Shown in pieces: positions 17,960-26,900 of a stretch of 64,000 bases of DNA (its first letter is position 1; the number at the start of each line of letters is the position of its first letter). Below the pieces are notes generated by a model, which saw only the letters and a list, made by a program, of their open reading frames with translations, was not told where the DNA came from and searched no databases. Position numbers and translations under genes: made by a program. The DNA is from Mycobacterium sp. E2479. Its GTDB lineage: Bacteria > Actinomycetota > Actinomycetes > Mycobacteriales > Mycobacteriaceae. The stretch lies in the NCBI RefSeq assembly GCF_001667925.1, contig NZ_LZJR01000071.1:124001-188000 (forward strand). Reading direction: 5' to 3'.

Positions 17960-18250
17960 CTGGGGCAGCCTCGCTGCGCTCACGGTTGGGACTGCCCTGC
18001 CCGGGATGCGTAAAAAGGCCGCAAAGGGCTCGCGCACATACTTGCCTTGGGATCCGCACAGGATGCCGACGGCGGCCTCGATTAACCCGAGCGCAGGCGG
18101 ACAACGAGGACGTCAGCGGTTGGGACGCGTGAGCAAACTCCCACACGCGGATAGTGCCAGGTCGAGCCAACGTTGGAGTGACGGGTTGCGCGCGCAGGCA
18201 CGGTCGAGATCCGCAGCTGGTAGCGGGTTTAGCAGCCGCGCAATCGGTGT

Positions 18251-18904
18251 CTAGCTGGGATCGCTGCCCGCCGAGTTCTCGATGGGCGACATCCGCGCCG
18301 TCATGAAGAAATAGGTGTAGGGCGGAAACACCTGCGCGACGACCGTGCCGTGCACATCGCCGAACGCGCTGCGCGCCAATGCCTCATAACCGGCCGGCGA
18401 GCGCACATGCCGACCACGATCAAGACTGATGAACAACCGCGCGATCGGATTCTGCCGCTCGACAAACACATTATCGACCGTGATCACGCGCCCATCGGGT
18501 TTAACAACTTGCCGTAACAGCGCGAACAATTGGCTCGCCTGCGCATCGTCCATGTGGTGCAACACCCCCGAAACGATGGCGATATCAACAGGGGCCAGCA
18601 CGCGCGCCTGCTCGGGCCCGAAAAAACCTTCATAAAATGTCCCACGGTCCCCAAAAGTCCTGCGCGCCTTCGCCACATAGGCCGCATTAGGCTCCCAGCC
18701 GACATACTCCACCTCCGGCAGGTACGCCAACAGATCCGAGGGCCCACAACCGATATCCAGCACACGATCCCCCGGCTGAGCACGCACGAAATCTCGCGCA
18801 AAGCGGTGCCGCTCGCGGTCGGCTCCCATCACACGCTGCACAGCTTCATACAATGTTGGATGACGCAAAGCCGCATAAAGACCGTGGGTACGTTCGCTCG
18901 TCAA
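18251..18904 (-). CDS. SAM-dependent methyltransferase, duplicated copy A
   Basis: A 217-residue class I methyltransferase with VLDIGCGPSDLLAYL (motif I), V-E-Y-V-G-W-E-P-N and S-G-V-L-H-H-M-D-D. It is nearly identical to the gene at 25413-26066; the central residues (about 40-170) differ at only a few positions while both ends have drifted. Nearby sugar-synthesis genes suggest methylation of a sugar or acyl group. Upstream lies a 3' stub of the same methyltransferase gene that is intact upstream of copy B, showing that the block was duplicated and then truncated here. The roughly 290 bases downstream (17960-18250) hold nothing recognised. Confidence 0.85.
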   Translation of the reverse strand: MTSERTHGLYAALRHPTLYEAVQRVMGADRERHRFARDFVRAQPGDRVLDIGCGPSDLLAYLPEVEYVGWEPNAAYVAKARRTFGDRGTFYEGFFGPEQARVLAPVDIAIVSGVLHHMDDAQASQLFALLRQVVKPDGRVITVDNVFVERQNPIARLFISLDRGRHVRSPAGYEALARSAFGDVHGTVVAQVFPPYTYFFMTARMSPIENSAGSDPS

Positions 18905-18907
18905 TGC

Positions 18908-19071
18908 TCAATCCTTAACGCAGACCGCAAGACAACTTGCGCCCAATGGAATAGTGCCCCGCCAAGATCCGCCACGCCTCGACACTACGCAGCCCATCGA
19001 TGCTACCCACTGAAAAACCCCTGCCGCACACGCTCTGCGGAGCACAGCTGGGCATCAGCCTCTCGCCGCAC
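18908..19071 (-). pseudogene. 3' remnant of the 276-residue methyltransferase gene
   Basis: This stretch aligns with the last 165 bases of the intact methyltransferase gene at 26070-26900; shared blocks include aatccttaacgcagaccgc and gcctcgaca, with small indels. Nothing upstream matches the rest of that gene, so about four-fifths of it is missing. It is a truncated leftover of the block duplication, not a functional gene. Confidence 0.75.
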
Positions 19072-19249
19072 CGGGCATTCAGCATGCCGAATCGTCTTGG
19101 CTACTAGTTGCGTCGTGAAAATGCACAGCGGCAACGTCGGGCTCGGCTTGCTCCACAACGGAAAACTGGCACCTGGCTAGCTCCGCGCGCGTGCGCCAGC
19201 GCGGCGTCAATTCGGCGACCCGGCTATCTCCGGAAATGAGCGGCGTCGG

Positions 19250-19849
19250 TCAGGCGCTGAGCACGTACAGTTTCTCCCTACCGCCCGCAATTAAGGACTG
19301 TTGCACCACTCGCGGCGCGTAGTTGCGAAAGAATTCGTCGAGCGTCGCCTCGGTGAATCGATGAGCTTGCGCACCGTCGCCCGGGTTGGTGAAGCGTCGG
19401 CCCAGTGCGGCCAGGACGCGATTGTCGCTGGTGGTCATGTTGCGGACCGGCTCGGCGACGATCACCCGGTTGCGCGCCGCGGCCAGCATCCGGTCGACGA
19501 CCGCCCGTGGGTCGGGGAGAAAGTGATACAGGCTCGCCTGCATGATGACGAAGTCGGCTCGGGGCAGCGGTGTGTCGGCGTGCAGGTTCCGCACCTCGCC
19601 TCGCCCACCCGCATCATTCAGCCGCGCGATAAACCCGTTGTTCAGGTCGAGACCGAGGTAGTCGACCGACTTCTCACGCAAGTAGCGGCTGTACAAGGTC
19701 CCCGGCCCGCAGCACACGTCGAGCACCGTGGCGCCTTCGGGAATGAGTGCCGCGATCGCGCGAAAGCGCGCTGCATAGTGCCTGCCGTACAGCGTGCGCA
19801 TCAGTAACTCGTAACTGACGCCGCTGCGATAGATGAGGCTGGTGGGCAC
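19250..19849 (-). CDS. Class I SAM-dependent methyltransferase
   Basis: A 199-residue protein with VLDVCCGPGTLYSRYL (motif I, with cysteine in place of glycine at the fourth position), Y-L-G-L-D-L-N at motif II and Q-A-S-L-Y-H-F. Family members of this size methylate small molecules, sugars or lipids. It is transcribed leftward toward the methyltransferase pseudogene and copy A. Not a close relative of the duplicated methyltransferases. Substrate unknown. Confidence 0.75.
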   Translation of the reverse strand: MPTSLIYRSGVSYELLMRTLYGRHYAARFRAIAALIPEGATVLDVCCGPGTLYSRYLREKSVDYLGLDLNNGFIARLNDAGGRGEVRNLHADTPLPRADFVIMQASLYHFLPDPRAVVDRMLAAARNRVIVAEPVRNMTTSDNRVLAALGRRFTNPGDGAQAHRFTEATLDEFFRNYAPRVVQQSLIAGGREKLYVLSA

Positions 19850-20298
19850 AAAAAACCCCTGCGACGGTTGCTGGACGCTAAATGCTACCGCGCCGGGCGC
19901 TTTGCGATTCCGTCATGCGGCCCGGACGTCTAATCGGCGCCGCGTCAGCCGGGCATCCCGGGTGTCGGTGATGAGAGGCTGGGCGCGCAAACATTCGCGG
20001 AAGCATGATTTCATCAATGCCGCAACCGACAAGCGACATACGGGTTTCGTGGCTAACCGCTAGGCTGGCAGGTTGTGGAATCCAGAGTGGCGTAGCTCCC
20101 TTTAACGGTTGGTGCAGTTCATTCAAGATTGGATCCCAACAGCAAAGGAGGTCCGGTGTTCGGCAGAGGCCCTCGGCGAGACGCCTGGCGGGCTGGCACT
20201 GACTGTACGCAAGTGGATCAGCTGCCTCCGCCCCGATAAGGCTGCGGGCTTGCTGTACGTTACTAACAAATCACTTCACTCGTCGGGCAGGATTCGCG
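19850..20298. other. Divergent intergenic region with a strong orphan ribosome binding site
   Basis: About 450 bases between divergent genes. At 20143-20150 there is a near-perfect AAAGGAGG, followed four bases later by a GTG (20155) that opens a frame of only about 28 codons ending in TAA. This could be a leader peptide ahead of the GT2 gene or a relic of a lost gene. No other feature recognised. Confidence 0.35.
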
Positions 20299-21516
20299 GT
20301 GATTCCCAGACGAAGTACGCAACTCCCCGGACGAAGCGCGGAAGGTCCGCCCCTGGGCCGGCAGGTCGCCGGCAACCAACGTTGGTCGAAGGCAGGGAAT
20401 GGACCCCGCCAATCGGTCACGCGTCAAGTTCCCACGGTGATCGCGCCCGACCAAGGCGCGGTCGCAGCAGACGGCCGTCTCAACTGGCCGGGCGGAGAGC
20501 GCCCTCACCGTATTTCGGTTGTCGTACCGGTGTATCGGGGCCAACACACCATTGGCGGATTGGTTGCCGAACTGCATCAGCTCACCCGTCCCACAGCGAC
20601 ACCCGACGGTGCTACCTTCCTGGTCGACGAGATCATCCTCGTGCACGATCACGGTCCCGATCGGTCAGACGTGGCGCTCGAGGAGCTTCGGCAGGCCTAC
20701 GAGCAGGTGCGCACCGTGTGGTTGAGCCGCAACTTCGGCCAGGACGCCGCGACGATCGCCGGCATGTCGACCGCGCGTGGCGATTGGATCGTCACAATGG
20801 ACGAGGATGGCCAGCACGATCCTGGATTCATCGGCGCTTTTTTAGACACGGCGTTGGCTCAGGGCGCCGATCTGGTGTATTCGAGGCCGACGAACACTCG
20901 CCCGCATGGATTTCTGCGGAATCTGACCTCGCGCGGCGCGAAGGTGGTGCTGGCGACCGTGTTCGCGTTCCCGGCTTCCACCCGGTTTGAAAGCTTCCGG
21001 CTCATCCGCGCGGATATCGGCCGCCAACTCGCTGACATCGCCCAAAGCGGCGTGTATCTCGATGTCGCGTTGAGTTGGGTGGTCGATGCGGTCGCGCAGG
21101 TCCCGGTGATACTGCGCGCAGAGAGCCTGCATGAGTCCGGCTATACCTATCCGCGGCTGTTCGCGCTGTTTTGGAAGATGGTGCTCTGCAGCGGAACCCG
21201 CGTCCTGCGGCTGGTCAGCATGCTCGGCGTCACGCTCGGCGTCATCGGTGCCGTGATGGCCGCGGTCGTCGTGTACCAGGCGCTCACCGAAGACGTTTAC
21301 GGACCACATGGATGGGCCTCGACCATCGTGGTGCTGTTGCTGTGTTCGGGTGCCATCCTGTTCTCACTCGGCCTCGTGGCCGAATATCTCGGGGTGGCCC
21401 TGCACGTGTTGATCGGCAAACCGCTGTACTTGACGGTAGAGACACCCACCCCACGGCCCAGGCATAAGGGGCAGCCCGTGAGCGCCGCCAGTCTTGACGC
21501 CCGGGTTGAGCAGTAA
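20299..21516 (+). CDS. GT2 glycosyltransferase with C-terminal membrane helices
   Basis: A 405-residue GT-A enzyme: ISVVVPVYRGQHTIGGLV at about residue 72, LSRNFGQDAATIAGM, and the metal site MDEDGQHDP, then two C-terminal transmembrane segments. This is the polyprenyl-phosphate glycosyltransferase (GtrB/ArnC) layout. The first 50-70 residues are not conserved; the true start may be the GTG at 20437 rather than the GTG at 20299, which has AGGA six bases upstream. It converges on the formyltransferase gene. The sugar is unknown. Confidence 0.8.
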   Translation: MIPRRSTQLPGRSAEGPPLGRQVAGNQRWSKAGNGPRQSVTRQVPTVIAPDQGAVAADGRLNWPGGERPHRISVVVPVYRGQHTIGGLVAELHQLTRPTATPDGATFLVDEIILVHDHGPDRSDVALEELRQAYEQVRTVWLSRNFGQDAATIAGMSTARGDWIVTMDEDGQHDPGFIGAFLDTALAQGADLVYSRPTNTRPHGFLRNLTSRGAKVVLATVFAFPASTRFESFRLIRADIGRQLADIAQSGVYLDVALSWVVDAVAQVPVILRAESLHESGYTYPRLFALFWKMVLCSGTRVLRLVSMLGVTLGVIGAVMAAVVVYQALTEDVYGPHGWASTIVVLLLCSGAILFSLGLVAEYLGVALHVLIGKPLYLTVETPTPRPRHKGQPVSAASLDARVEQ

Positions 21517-21679
21517 CGGCGTCGCCGTCGTCCGCCCGCACCGCCAGGCCTAAGACGATCAACTACCAGGGCTACTCAACATTCACAGCGGGGTCTTTCC
21601 GCTGCGTCGGCGATCGGAAGGTGGCGTTCATTGTCCGTAGAGCGGCTGCTGGAGGATGGATCGCTGTCGCGCGGCTTTG

Positions 21680-22540
21680 CTACTTGCCAGGCTGATCAAG
21701 CGTCAGCACCAGCCGCGCACCATCCCTTTCCCACGTGATTCGTCCGTCACCATCGGTCGAAGCGTTGTCCGTGCCGGCGACTGAGGTCCGCTCTATCAAG
21801 GTGGAGCTGTTGACGATGCGATCAACCCCTCCAACGCGAACCGTCGCGCCCGGGTAAGGGACCACCGCCCGTACGATCTTGTGCAATTCATGAAGTCCCA
21901 ATGACTGGTCTAGCGACACAGGCTTAACGATTCGTTGAGTGCGCGGCGTCGGTCTGACTTCCTGCCTCATCCCGACCGGTCGGACCCCGCATTCGAACAG
22001 ATCGATCAGCTGCGGAAGACAGCTCGCCGCCAGCCGTGCCAGCCCGAGCCTCAGCGACGCATTCGTTTCATCACGCCGGATCGGGTAGGTCCGCTGGATC
22101 AAGATGTTGCCCGCGTCGACCTCTGGGACGGCATAGTGATATGTCACTCCCGTTTCGATTGCCTCCCCGAGTAGGGCGGCCTGGATCGGGTCGGGCCCGC
22201 GAAACCGTGGCAGCAGCGACGGATGCATGTTGACGACGCCCAACCGTGGCAGGTCGAGAAGCGGCTCTGCGAGGATCTGATCAAACCCGGTCATGAGGAT
22301 CATCTCCGGGTCATAGCCCCGCACCATTTCCAGCCCGGTTCCCGAGGTGACGCGAAGATTCGTGTGGCACGGTATCCCGAGTTCGGCGCACACCTCGTGA
22401 ATCTGAGGAATCGGGTAATAGGGGTATGGAGCGTCGTAGCATCGCGTGAAGACCGCGCCCAACTCCAGCCGCCCATCGGCCCGGATCGCGTCGAGGACCT
22501 CGTTCGTGTAGCCGGTCAAACCAAATAAAACAATTCGCAT
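21680..22540 (-). CDS. Sugar N-formyltransferase
   Basis: A 286-residue protein of the Formyl_trans_N family. It carries the catalytic triad in the expected places: N104 and H106 in VVNMHPSLLPRFRGPDP and D142 in VPEVDAGNIL, the same spacing as the ArnA formyltransferase domain (N102, H104, D140). There is no tRNA-binding C-terminal domain of the methionyl-tRNA formyltransferase type; the last 80 residues form a short different tail. Such enzymes transfer formyl from N10-formyltetrahydrofolate to the amine of a dTDP-amino-dideoxyhexose. It ends a leftward gene series that starts with the WecE-type aminotransferase at 26897-28066, so the likely product is a 4-formamido-4,6-dideoxyhexose. The M. 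tuberculosis homologue type is Rv3404c. Confidence 0.85.
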   Translation of the reverse strand: MRIVLFGLTGYTNEVLDAIRADGRLELGAVFTRCYDAPYPYYPIPQIHEVCAELGIPCHTNLRVTSGTGLEMVRGYDPEMILMTGFDQILAEPLLDLPRLGVVNMHPSLLPRFRGPDPIQAALLGEAIETGVTYHYAVPEVDAGNILIQRTYPIRRDETNASLRLGLARLAASCLPQLIDLFECGVRPVGMRQEVRPTPRTQRIVKPVSLDQSLGLHELHKIVRAVVPYPGATVRVGGVDRIVNSSTLIERTSVAGTDNASTDGDGRITWERDGARLVLTLDQPGK

Positions 22541-22563
22541 CAGCGCTCCGAATGGTGATCCGG

Positions 22564-23502
22564 TTATCCTGCGGCGCCATCGTATGCAACGGTCTCGCTG
22601 ACCAGATAGGTCGGCCGGTCCATGCTCCGAAAGTGCATACGAGCCAAGTACTCCCCGACGATTCCAAGTGCAAAAAGCTGCGCGCCAGAGAAGATCGCGA
22701 TGATCGAGGCCAGGAACGCGAAACCCGGCACAGCACTACCATTTATCAGGTACGTGATACCGACGTCGGCAAGGATGGCGACGCCGAATAACACCAACAG
22801 GAAGCCGATGAAGCTCGAGATCTGGAGCGGGAGCGTACTGAACCCGGTCATCAGGTCAATCGCGTGGCGAACCAGACGGCTTATCTTGTAACCACTCACG
22901 CCGGCGGTACGCGGCGCGTGCTTCACCTTGATCGCGACGAACCGAGACGTCGTCCAGCTGAGCAAGACATCGATGGACACCGTTGGGCTGCGATACTCGC
23001 TAAATCCCTGCCGCAAGCGGGTGCGGAATGCGCGGAAGGCGCTCACACTGCGTGCTGTCTCGGCGCCCATCGCGCTGGCCAACGCCAACTTCGTCACGCG
23101 TGAGGCTACGTCGCGCACGATCCCATGCTGCTCATTCAGCGGTGCGCCATACACCACGTCGACGTCGGGACCGAGGGCCGCAAGAAGCGGCTCGATCTCG
23201 CTCACCGGATGCTGCAAATCGTCATCCATCGTGACTATTACGTCGTTGCGCGCGGCGCGAATACCGCAGAGCAGGGCATTGTGCTGACCGTAATTTCGGC
23301 TCATGCGGATGCCGCGTACGCGCTCGTCCTCCGCAGCCAGTTCAGTGATGATCGACCATGACTCGTCGCCGCCGCAATCCTCCACGAAGACGATCTCAAA
23401 CTCCGGGGCGATCCGCGGCATAGTAACGCTCAGCTGCCCATGCAACTCTCGCAACGTCAGTCCTGCGCGATAAACGGGTATGACAACACTAACAGTCAGC
23501 AC
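22564..23502 (-). CDS. GT2 polyprenyl-phosphate sugar synthase (GtrB/ArnC-like)
   Basis: A 312-residue GT-A enzyme: VSVVIPVYRAGLTLRELH, the D-C-G-G-D-E-S-W donor-binding turn, SRNYGQHNALLCGI and the metal site MDDDLQHP. Two C-terminal hydrophobic hairpin helices precede a cytoplasmic tail. This is the ArnC/GtrB arrangement, loading a sugar on undecaprenyl or decaprenyl phosphate; ArnC itself uses the formylated 4-amino sugar. It sits 23 bases upstream of the formyltransferase and 56 bases downstream of the GT87 protein. The three together suggest formylation, lipid loading and extracytoplasmic transfer of one sugar (inference). Confidence 0.85.
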   Translation of the reverse strand: MLTVSVVIPVYRAGLTLRELHGQLSVTMPRIAPEFEIVFVEDCGGDESWSIITELAAEDERVRGIRMSRNYGQHNALLCGIRAARNDVIVTMDDDLQHPVSEIEPLLAALGPDVDVVYGAPLNEQHGIVRDVASRVTKLALASAMGAETARSVSAFRAFRTRLRQGFSEYRSPTVSIDVLLSWTTSRFVAIKVKHAPRTAGVSGYKISRLVRHAIDLMTGFSTLPLQISSFIGFLLVLFGVAILADVGITYLINGSAVPGFAFLASIIAIFSGAQLFALGIVGEYLARMHFRSMDRPTYLVSETVAYDGAAG

Positions 23503-23558
23503 GGCGCCTCCCCGGCGGGCTTTTGCCCAAAGTTGCGTTATCCCAGAATGTTTGGCGT

Positions 23559-25094
23559 TTACGCCGGTCCCGGCGCACTCTGCGGCACCAAGTCGGGTGG
23601 ATGTGACGACGTGCCGGCAGCCGTATCCGAAAGCCCCTGCCGAGCGGGCTCCCGGTCATCGTCAGGTAAAGGAGTCGGTCGGCGAGCATAGGAGACAAGG
23701 ATCGCCAGGCATGCAATCATCCACAAGATCGGCGTCAATGGCGCCGTGGTCAATACGACTGACGTGGTGCCGACTACCCCACGAGCCCCCCATTGCCCCC
23801 AGATTGGTTCCTGGACGGGCTGGCCCAGGATGGCAACCTGAGCGATGCTGAGCGCCACGGCCCACGTGATGCACCGGCCCACCGCACGACGACGAGTGTC
23901 GCGAAGTGCCAGCCGGTCGAATATCCCCTCAGCAGGCGAGCCGTCGGGGTCTCGGACGACGAGCGCGGCGACCGGCAAAACGAATACCAAGGAGTAGAGC
24001 ATGGCCACGGAGGGAGACAGCGCGGCCGTGGCCAGCAGCACCACGCCCGCCATCACCGGTGGGATGCGTCGCCCCAAGACGAGCAGGCAAACGACAACAA
24101 TGATCAGGATCGCAATTCCGATCATCCATCGCGGGCCGGCCAGAAAACCTTCTGGAATCTTCCCGCCGGTTTGGGCACCCTTGACGGCATCCGGGAAAAG
24201 CAGCAGCGCTCGACCGAAAGACACGTTCTTCACGTCGGTAAGTCCCCCGAACGAACTTGCCGCGTGGAAAAAGCTGCGGAGGGACTGTGGGATTGTCTGC
24301 GGAAAGTCACGCGGCCACAACAGGTAGGCAGCCAGGTTCGCGCCCACGCCCCCGGCAACAGCAGCGCCAGCCCACCGCCACTGCCGGGCTGCCAACAACG
24401 CCACCACCAGCACGGCGAACTGGGGCTTGACGATCGCGGCCAACACCACCATGAGCGCGACAACACCCCACTGCCCTCGACGCAACGCCACCAAGAACAC
24501 CAACGCGATCGGCACCACGAATCCCGCCGAGTTGCCCCGATCAATCACCGCCCACGCGGGGATTGCTGCAGCGCCGAGTGCCACGAAAACCACCACTCGC
24601 TCCAGACCGCGTGTTCCCCGGGCCGCCCACACCGCAGGCGAAACCACCGCAACCGTCAGCGCAAACAGATAAGCGATCAACCCCAGTCTTGGGACGCCCA
24701 GCCATTTCGCGGGAGCCGCAAACAACATGTGGGGCAACCATCCTGCAGCCGGCCCACCCATCAGGACCGGATGGTAATCCGGGGGAAGGACTTGCGAGTA
24801 GGCCCAGGGGTCGGGCTGCAGCCCGGTATCTACGACCATGGTGTAGTCACCGAAGCAGTGCCGACCGATGCTCGCGCTCTGTGCCAGCCAGCAATCCTGG
24901 GGGATCCACAACAGAGACGACAGCACGTCGACCGAGAAGCACTGGACAAGCACATAGCTTGTCGCCACCGACACCGCGGACACCAGCAGGATGGCGCCCA
25001 GCATCAAAGTGCGTTCGGATTGGGAGGTCACCGCTCGACGCCGCTCCCCGATCGCAGCAACCCTGCTACGCAGCACCTCGACCGGTCGAATCAT
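23559..25094 (-). CDS. GT87-like (DUF2029) membrane glycosyltransferase, copy 1
   Basis: About 511 residues and 10-12 hydrophobic segments. After the first helix comes a periplasmic-type loop (LSSLLWIPQDCWLAQ) with acidic residues, and later G-N-S-A-G-F-V-V-P-I-A-L and K-P-Q-F-A-V-L, the DUF2029/GT87 hallmarks. Family members such as PimE use polyprenyl-phosphate sugars and transfer them outside the membrane. ATG at 25094 is chosen since GGAGGAGG lies six bases upstream; the longer frame to 25130 is unlikely. This copy has LAQSASIGRHC where the other two have LDWG-x-NIGRHC, a small difference in the presumed active loop. It is first in a series with GT2 and formyltransferase genes. The sequence 25095-25412 holds nothing else recognised. 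Confidence 0.8.
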   Translation of the reverse strand: MIRPVEVLRSRVAAIGERRRAVTSQSERTLMLGAILLVSAVSVATSYVLVQCFSVDVLSSLLWIPQDCWLAQSASIGRHCFGDYTMVVDTGLQPDPWAYSQVLPPDYHPVLMGGPAAGWLPHMLFAAPAKWLGVPRLGLIAYLFALTVAVVSPAVWAARGTRGLERVVVFVALGAAAIPAWAVIDRGNSAGFVVPIALVFLVALRRGQWGVVALMVVLAAIVKPQFAVLVVALLAARQWRWAGAAVAGGVGANLAAYLLWPRDFPQTIPQSLRSFFHAASSFGGLTDVKNVSFGRALLLFPDAVKGAQTGGKIPEGFLAGPRWMIGIAILIIVVVCLLVLGRRIPPVMAGVVLLATAALSPSVAMLYSLVFVLPVAALVVRDPDGSPAEGIFDRLALRDTRRRAVGRCITWAVALSIAQVAILGQPVQEPIWGQWGARGVVGTTSVVLTTAPLTPILWMIACLAILVSYARRPTPLPDDDREPARQGLSDTAAGTSSHPPDLVPQSAPGPA

Positions 25095-25412
25095 CCAAAT
25101 CCTCCTCCGTTCTTCGCGAGACGGTAGCAAAATCAGGCGGCCAGCGTTGCGACCGCGGCGGAAAACTCGAGGGTGGATCGGTGGTTTGTGTAACGTGCCG
25201 GCGCGGTCGGCTGGCGGTGTGTGGTTGCGCTGCGCGCTGGAGGGAAAAGACCTGCTCCAGCGGCGCGGAAGGGTTGTGGACCAGCGCGTGGAACCGAATT
25301 CGCCTCGGGCCTGAAGATCCGCGCCCGAGCGGCGACACTACCCACGGCGTGTCGGCGACGTGGGTGGTGGGGTATCGCAATCACGTCGGCAAACGTTGCT
25401 CCATAGCGTGAC

Positions 25413-26066
25413 CTACCTCGGATTGGTCCTCACCGACTCCTCTTTGGGCGACATCCGGGCTGTCATGAAGAAGTGGGTGTACGGCGGAAACGCCTTTGCG
25501 ACGACCGTGCCGTGCACATCGCCGAACGCGCTGCGCGCCAATGCCTCATAACCGGCCGGCGAGCGCACATGCCGACCACGATCAAGACTGATGAGCAACC
25601 GCGCGATCGGATTCTGCCGCTCGACAAACACATTATCGACCGTGATCACGCGCCCATCGGGTTTAACAACTTGCCGTAACAGCGCGAACAATTGGCTCGC
25701 CTGCGCATCGTCCATGTGGTGCAACACCCCCGAGACGATGGCGATATCAACAGGCGCCAGCACGCGCGCCTGCTCGGGCCCGAAAAAACCTTCATGAAAT
25801 GTTCCACGGTCCCCAAAAGTCCTGCGCGCCTTCGCCACATAGGCCGCATTAGGCTCCCAGCCGACATACTCCACCTCCGGCAGGTACGCCAACAGATCCG
25901 AGGGCCCACAACCGATATCCAGCACACGATCCCCCGGCTGAGCACGCACGAAATCCTGCGCAAAGCGGCGCCACCCGCTGTCGGCTCCCATCACACGCTG
26001 CACTACTTTGTACAATGTTGGATGACGCAAAGCCGCATAAAGGCCGTGGGTACGTTCGCTCGTCAA
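25413..26066 (-). CDS. SAM-dependent methyltransferase, duplicated copy B
   Basis: A 217-residue protein nearly identical to the gene at 18251-18904 (same VLDIGCGPSDLLAYL and SGVLHHMDDAQASQ motifs); differences cluster at the two ends. It begins three bases after the stop of the 276-residue methyltransferase, which itself overlaps the WecE-like gene by four bases, so these three are almost certainly one operon. This intact arrangement is probably the parent from which copy A was derived. The target may be a hydroxyl of the 4-amino sugar or of its substituent. Confidence 0.85.
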   Translation of the reverse strand: MTSERTHGLYAALRHPTLYKVVQRVMGADSGWRRFAQDFVRAQPGDRVLDIGCGPSDLLAYLPEVEYVGWEPNAAYVAKARRTFGDRGTFHEGFFGPEQARVLAPVDIAIVSGVLHHMDDAQASQLFALLRQVVKPDGRVITVDNVFVERQNPIARLLISLDRGRHVRSPAGYEALARSAFGDVHGTVVAKAFPPYTHFFMTARMSPKEESVRTNPR

Positions 26067-26234
26067 TGCTCAATCCTTAACGCAGACCGCAAGACAACTC
26101 GTGCCGAATGCAATAGTGCCCCCCGCCAAGATCCGCCGCGCCTCGACAGCAAGCAGCCCGTCGATACTGTCTACTGAAAACCCCTGCCGCACATGCTCTG
26201 CGGAGTACAGCTCGGCATCGGCCTGTCGCCGCAC
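25413..26234 (-). repeat. Duplicated block, copy B (about 820 bp)
   Basis: Direct repeat of 18251-19071. In this copy the similarity continues into the 3' end of an intact upstream methyltransferase gene and stops at about 26234 while the gene continues. Confidence 0.8.
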
Positions 26235-26900
26235 ACCCAACAGACTGGGCAACGTCCTGAGCAGAAAAACCACGGGCACCAGCGGAGCAAAAAAATAGGT
26301 GGCGTATAACGGCCTGAACCCATTAACGGTCACGACCTGCCGCAAGCTGGGCACCGTATAACGGCGAAAATGCCCCACCTCGACATCGTAGCTAGAGTGC
26401 AAAAAGGCATAAGCCGGCACCGTCAAGAACAGAAACCCGCCTGGGCGCAATAACTCATGAACCCGCCGCAGCGCATCGGCCTCATCCTCGATGTGCTCGA
26501 GCACGTCGAACATACCGGCGGCGCTGATGCTGCCCGCAGCCATGCCACTGTCTTCCAACCGCGCACAGATCACCGGTTCGACGCCGCGTGCCTTGGCCGC
26601 GAGTGCACCGTCAATGCTCGGTTCCATTAGCGCGCAAGGGATTCCGACCTCGGTTAGTCCCTTCGCGACATATCCGTTGCCGCCGCCGATATCGAGCAGG
26701 ACCCCGGCGGGCGTGAAGCGGCGCACCACGCTTGCAATGCAACGGTTGCGGTGCCGGAACCAAAAGGAGCGATCCTCGACCTGCAGGCAGGTCGCATTGG
26801 CGTGCTCGGGATACGACACCGGCTCCTGGCGACCGGCAAACCAGATGCCGTCCGCGCCCCGTTCAAGGCCAGGAGCAACGCTGGCAAGGTCCAGCATCAT
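26070..26900 (-). CDS. SAM-dependent methyltransferase (Methyltransf_23-like)
   Basis: A 276-residue protein. An N-terminal segment with F-W-F-R-H-R-N-R precedes LLDIGGGNGYVAKGL (motif I), D-V-L-E-H-I-E-D, then LRPGGFLFLTVPAYAFL and F-R-R-Y-T, typical of Methyltransf_23/11 proteins in glycan loci; a hydrophobic stretch (Y-F-F-A-P-L-V-P-V-V-F-L-L) lies near the C-terminus. It overlaps the aminotransferase by four bases and is followed three bases later by methyltransferase copy B. A truncated copy of its 3' end survives at 18908-19071. Probably methylates the sugar produced by the neighbouring aminotransferase pathway. Confidence 0.8.
   Translation of the reverse strand: MMLDLASVAPGLERGADGIWFAGRQEPVSYPEHANATCLQVEDRSFWFRHRNRCIASVVRRFTPAGVLLDIGGGNGYVAKGLTEVGIPCALMEPSIDGALAAKARGVEPVICARLEDSGMAAGSISAAGMFDVLEHIEDEADALRRVHELLRPGGFLFLTVPAYAFLHSSYDVEVGHFRRYTVPSLRQVVTVNGFRPLYATYFFAPLVPVVFLLRTLPSLLGVRRQADAELYSAEHVRQGFSVDSIDGLLAVEARRILAGGTIAFGTSCLAVCVKD

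Larger units (their letters stand above)
18251..19071 (-). repeat. Duplicated block, copy A (about 820 bp)
   Basis: This segment matches 25413-26234 in the same orientation: the complete 217-residue methyltransferase gene plus about 165 bases of the 3' end of the gene upstream of it. Similarity ends abruptly at about 19071, after ctcgccgcac (tgtcgccgcac in the other copy). The two copies are direct repeats about 6.3 kb apart. Confidence 0.8.

Noticed and set aside
23793..25127. A 444-codon open frame on the plus strand
   Set aside because: It is antisense to GT87 copy 1, is rich in His, Arg and Gln with no domain, and the minus-strand product has two clear paralogues.
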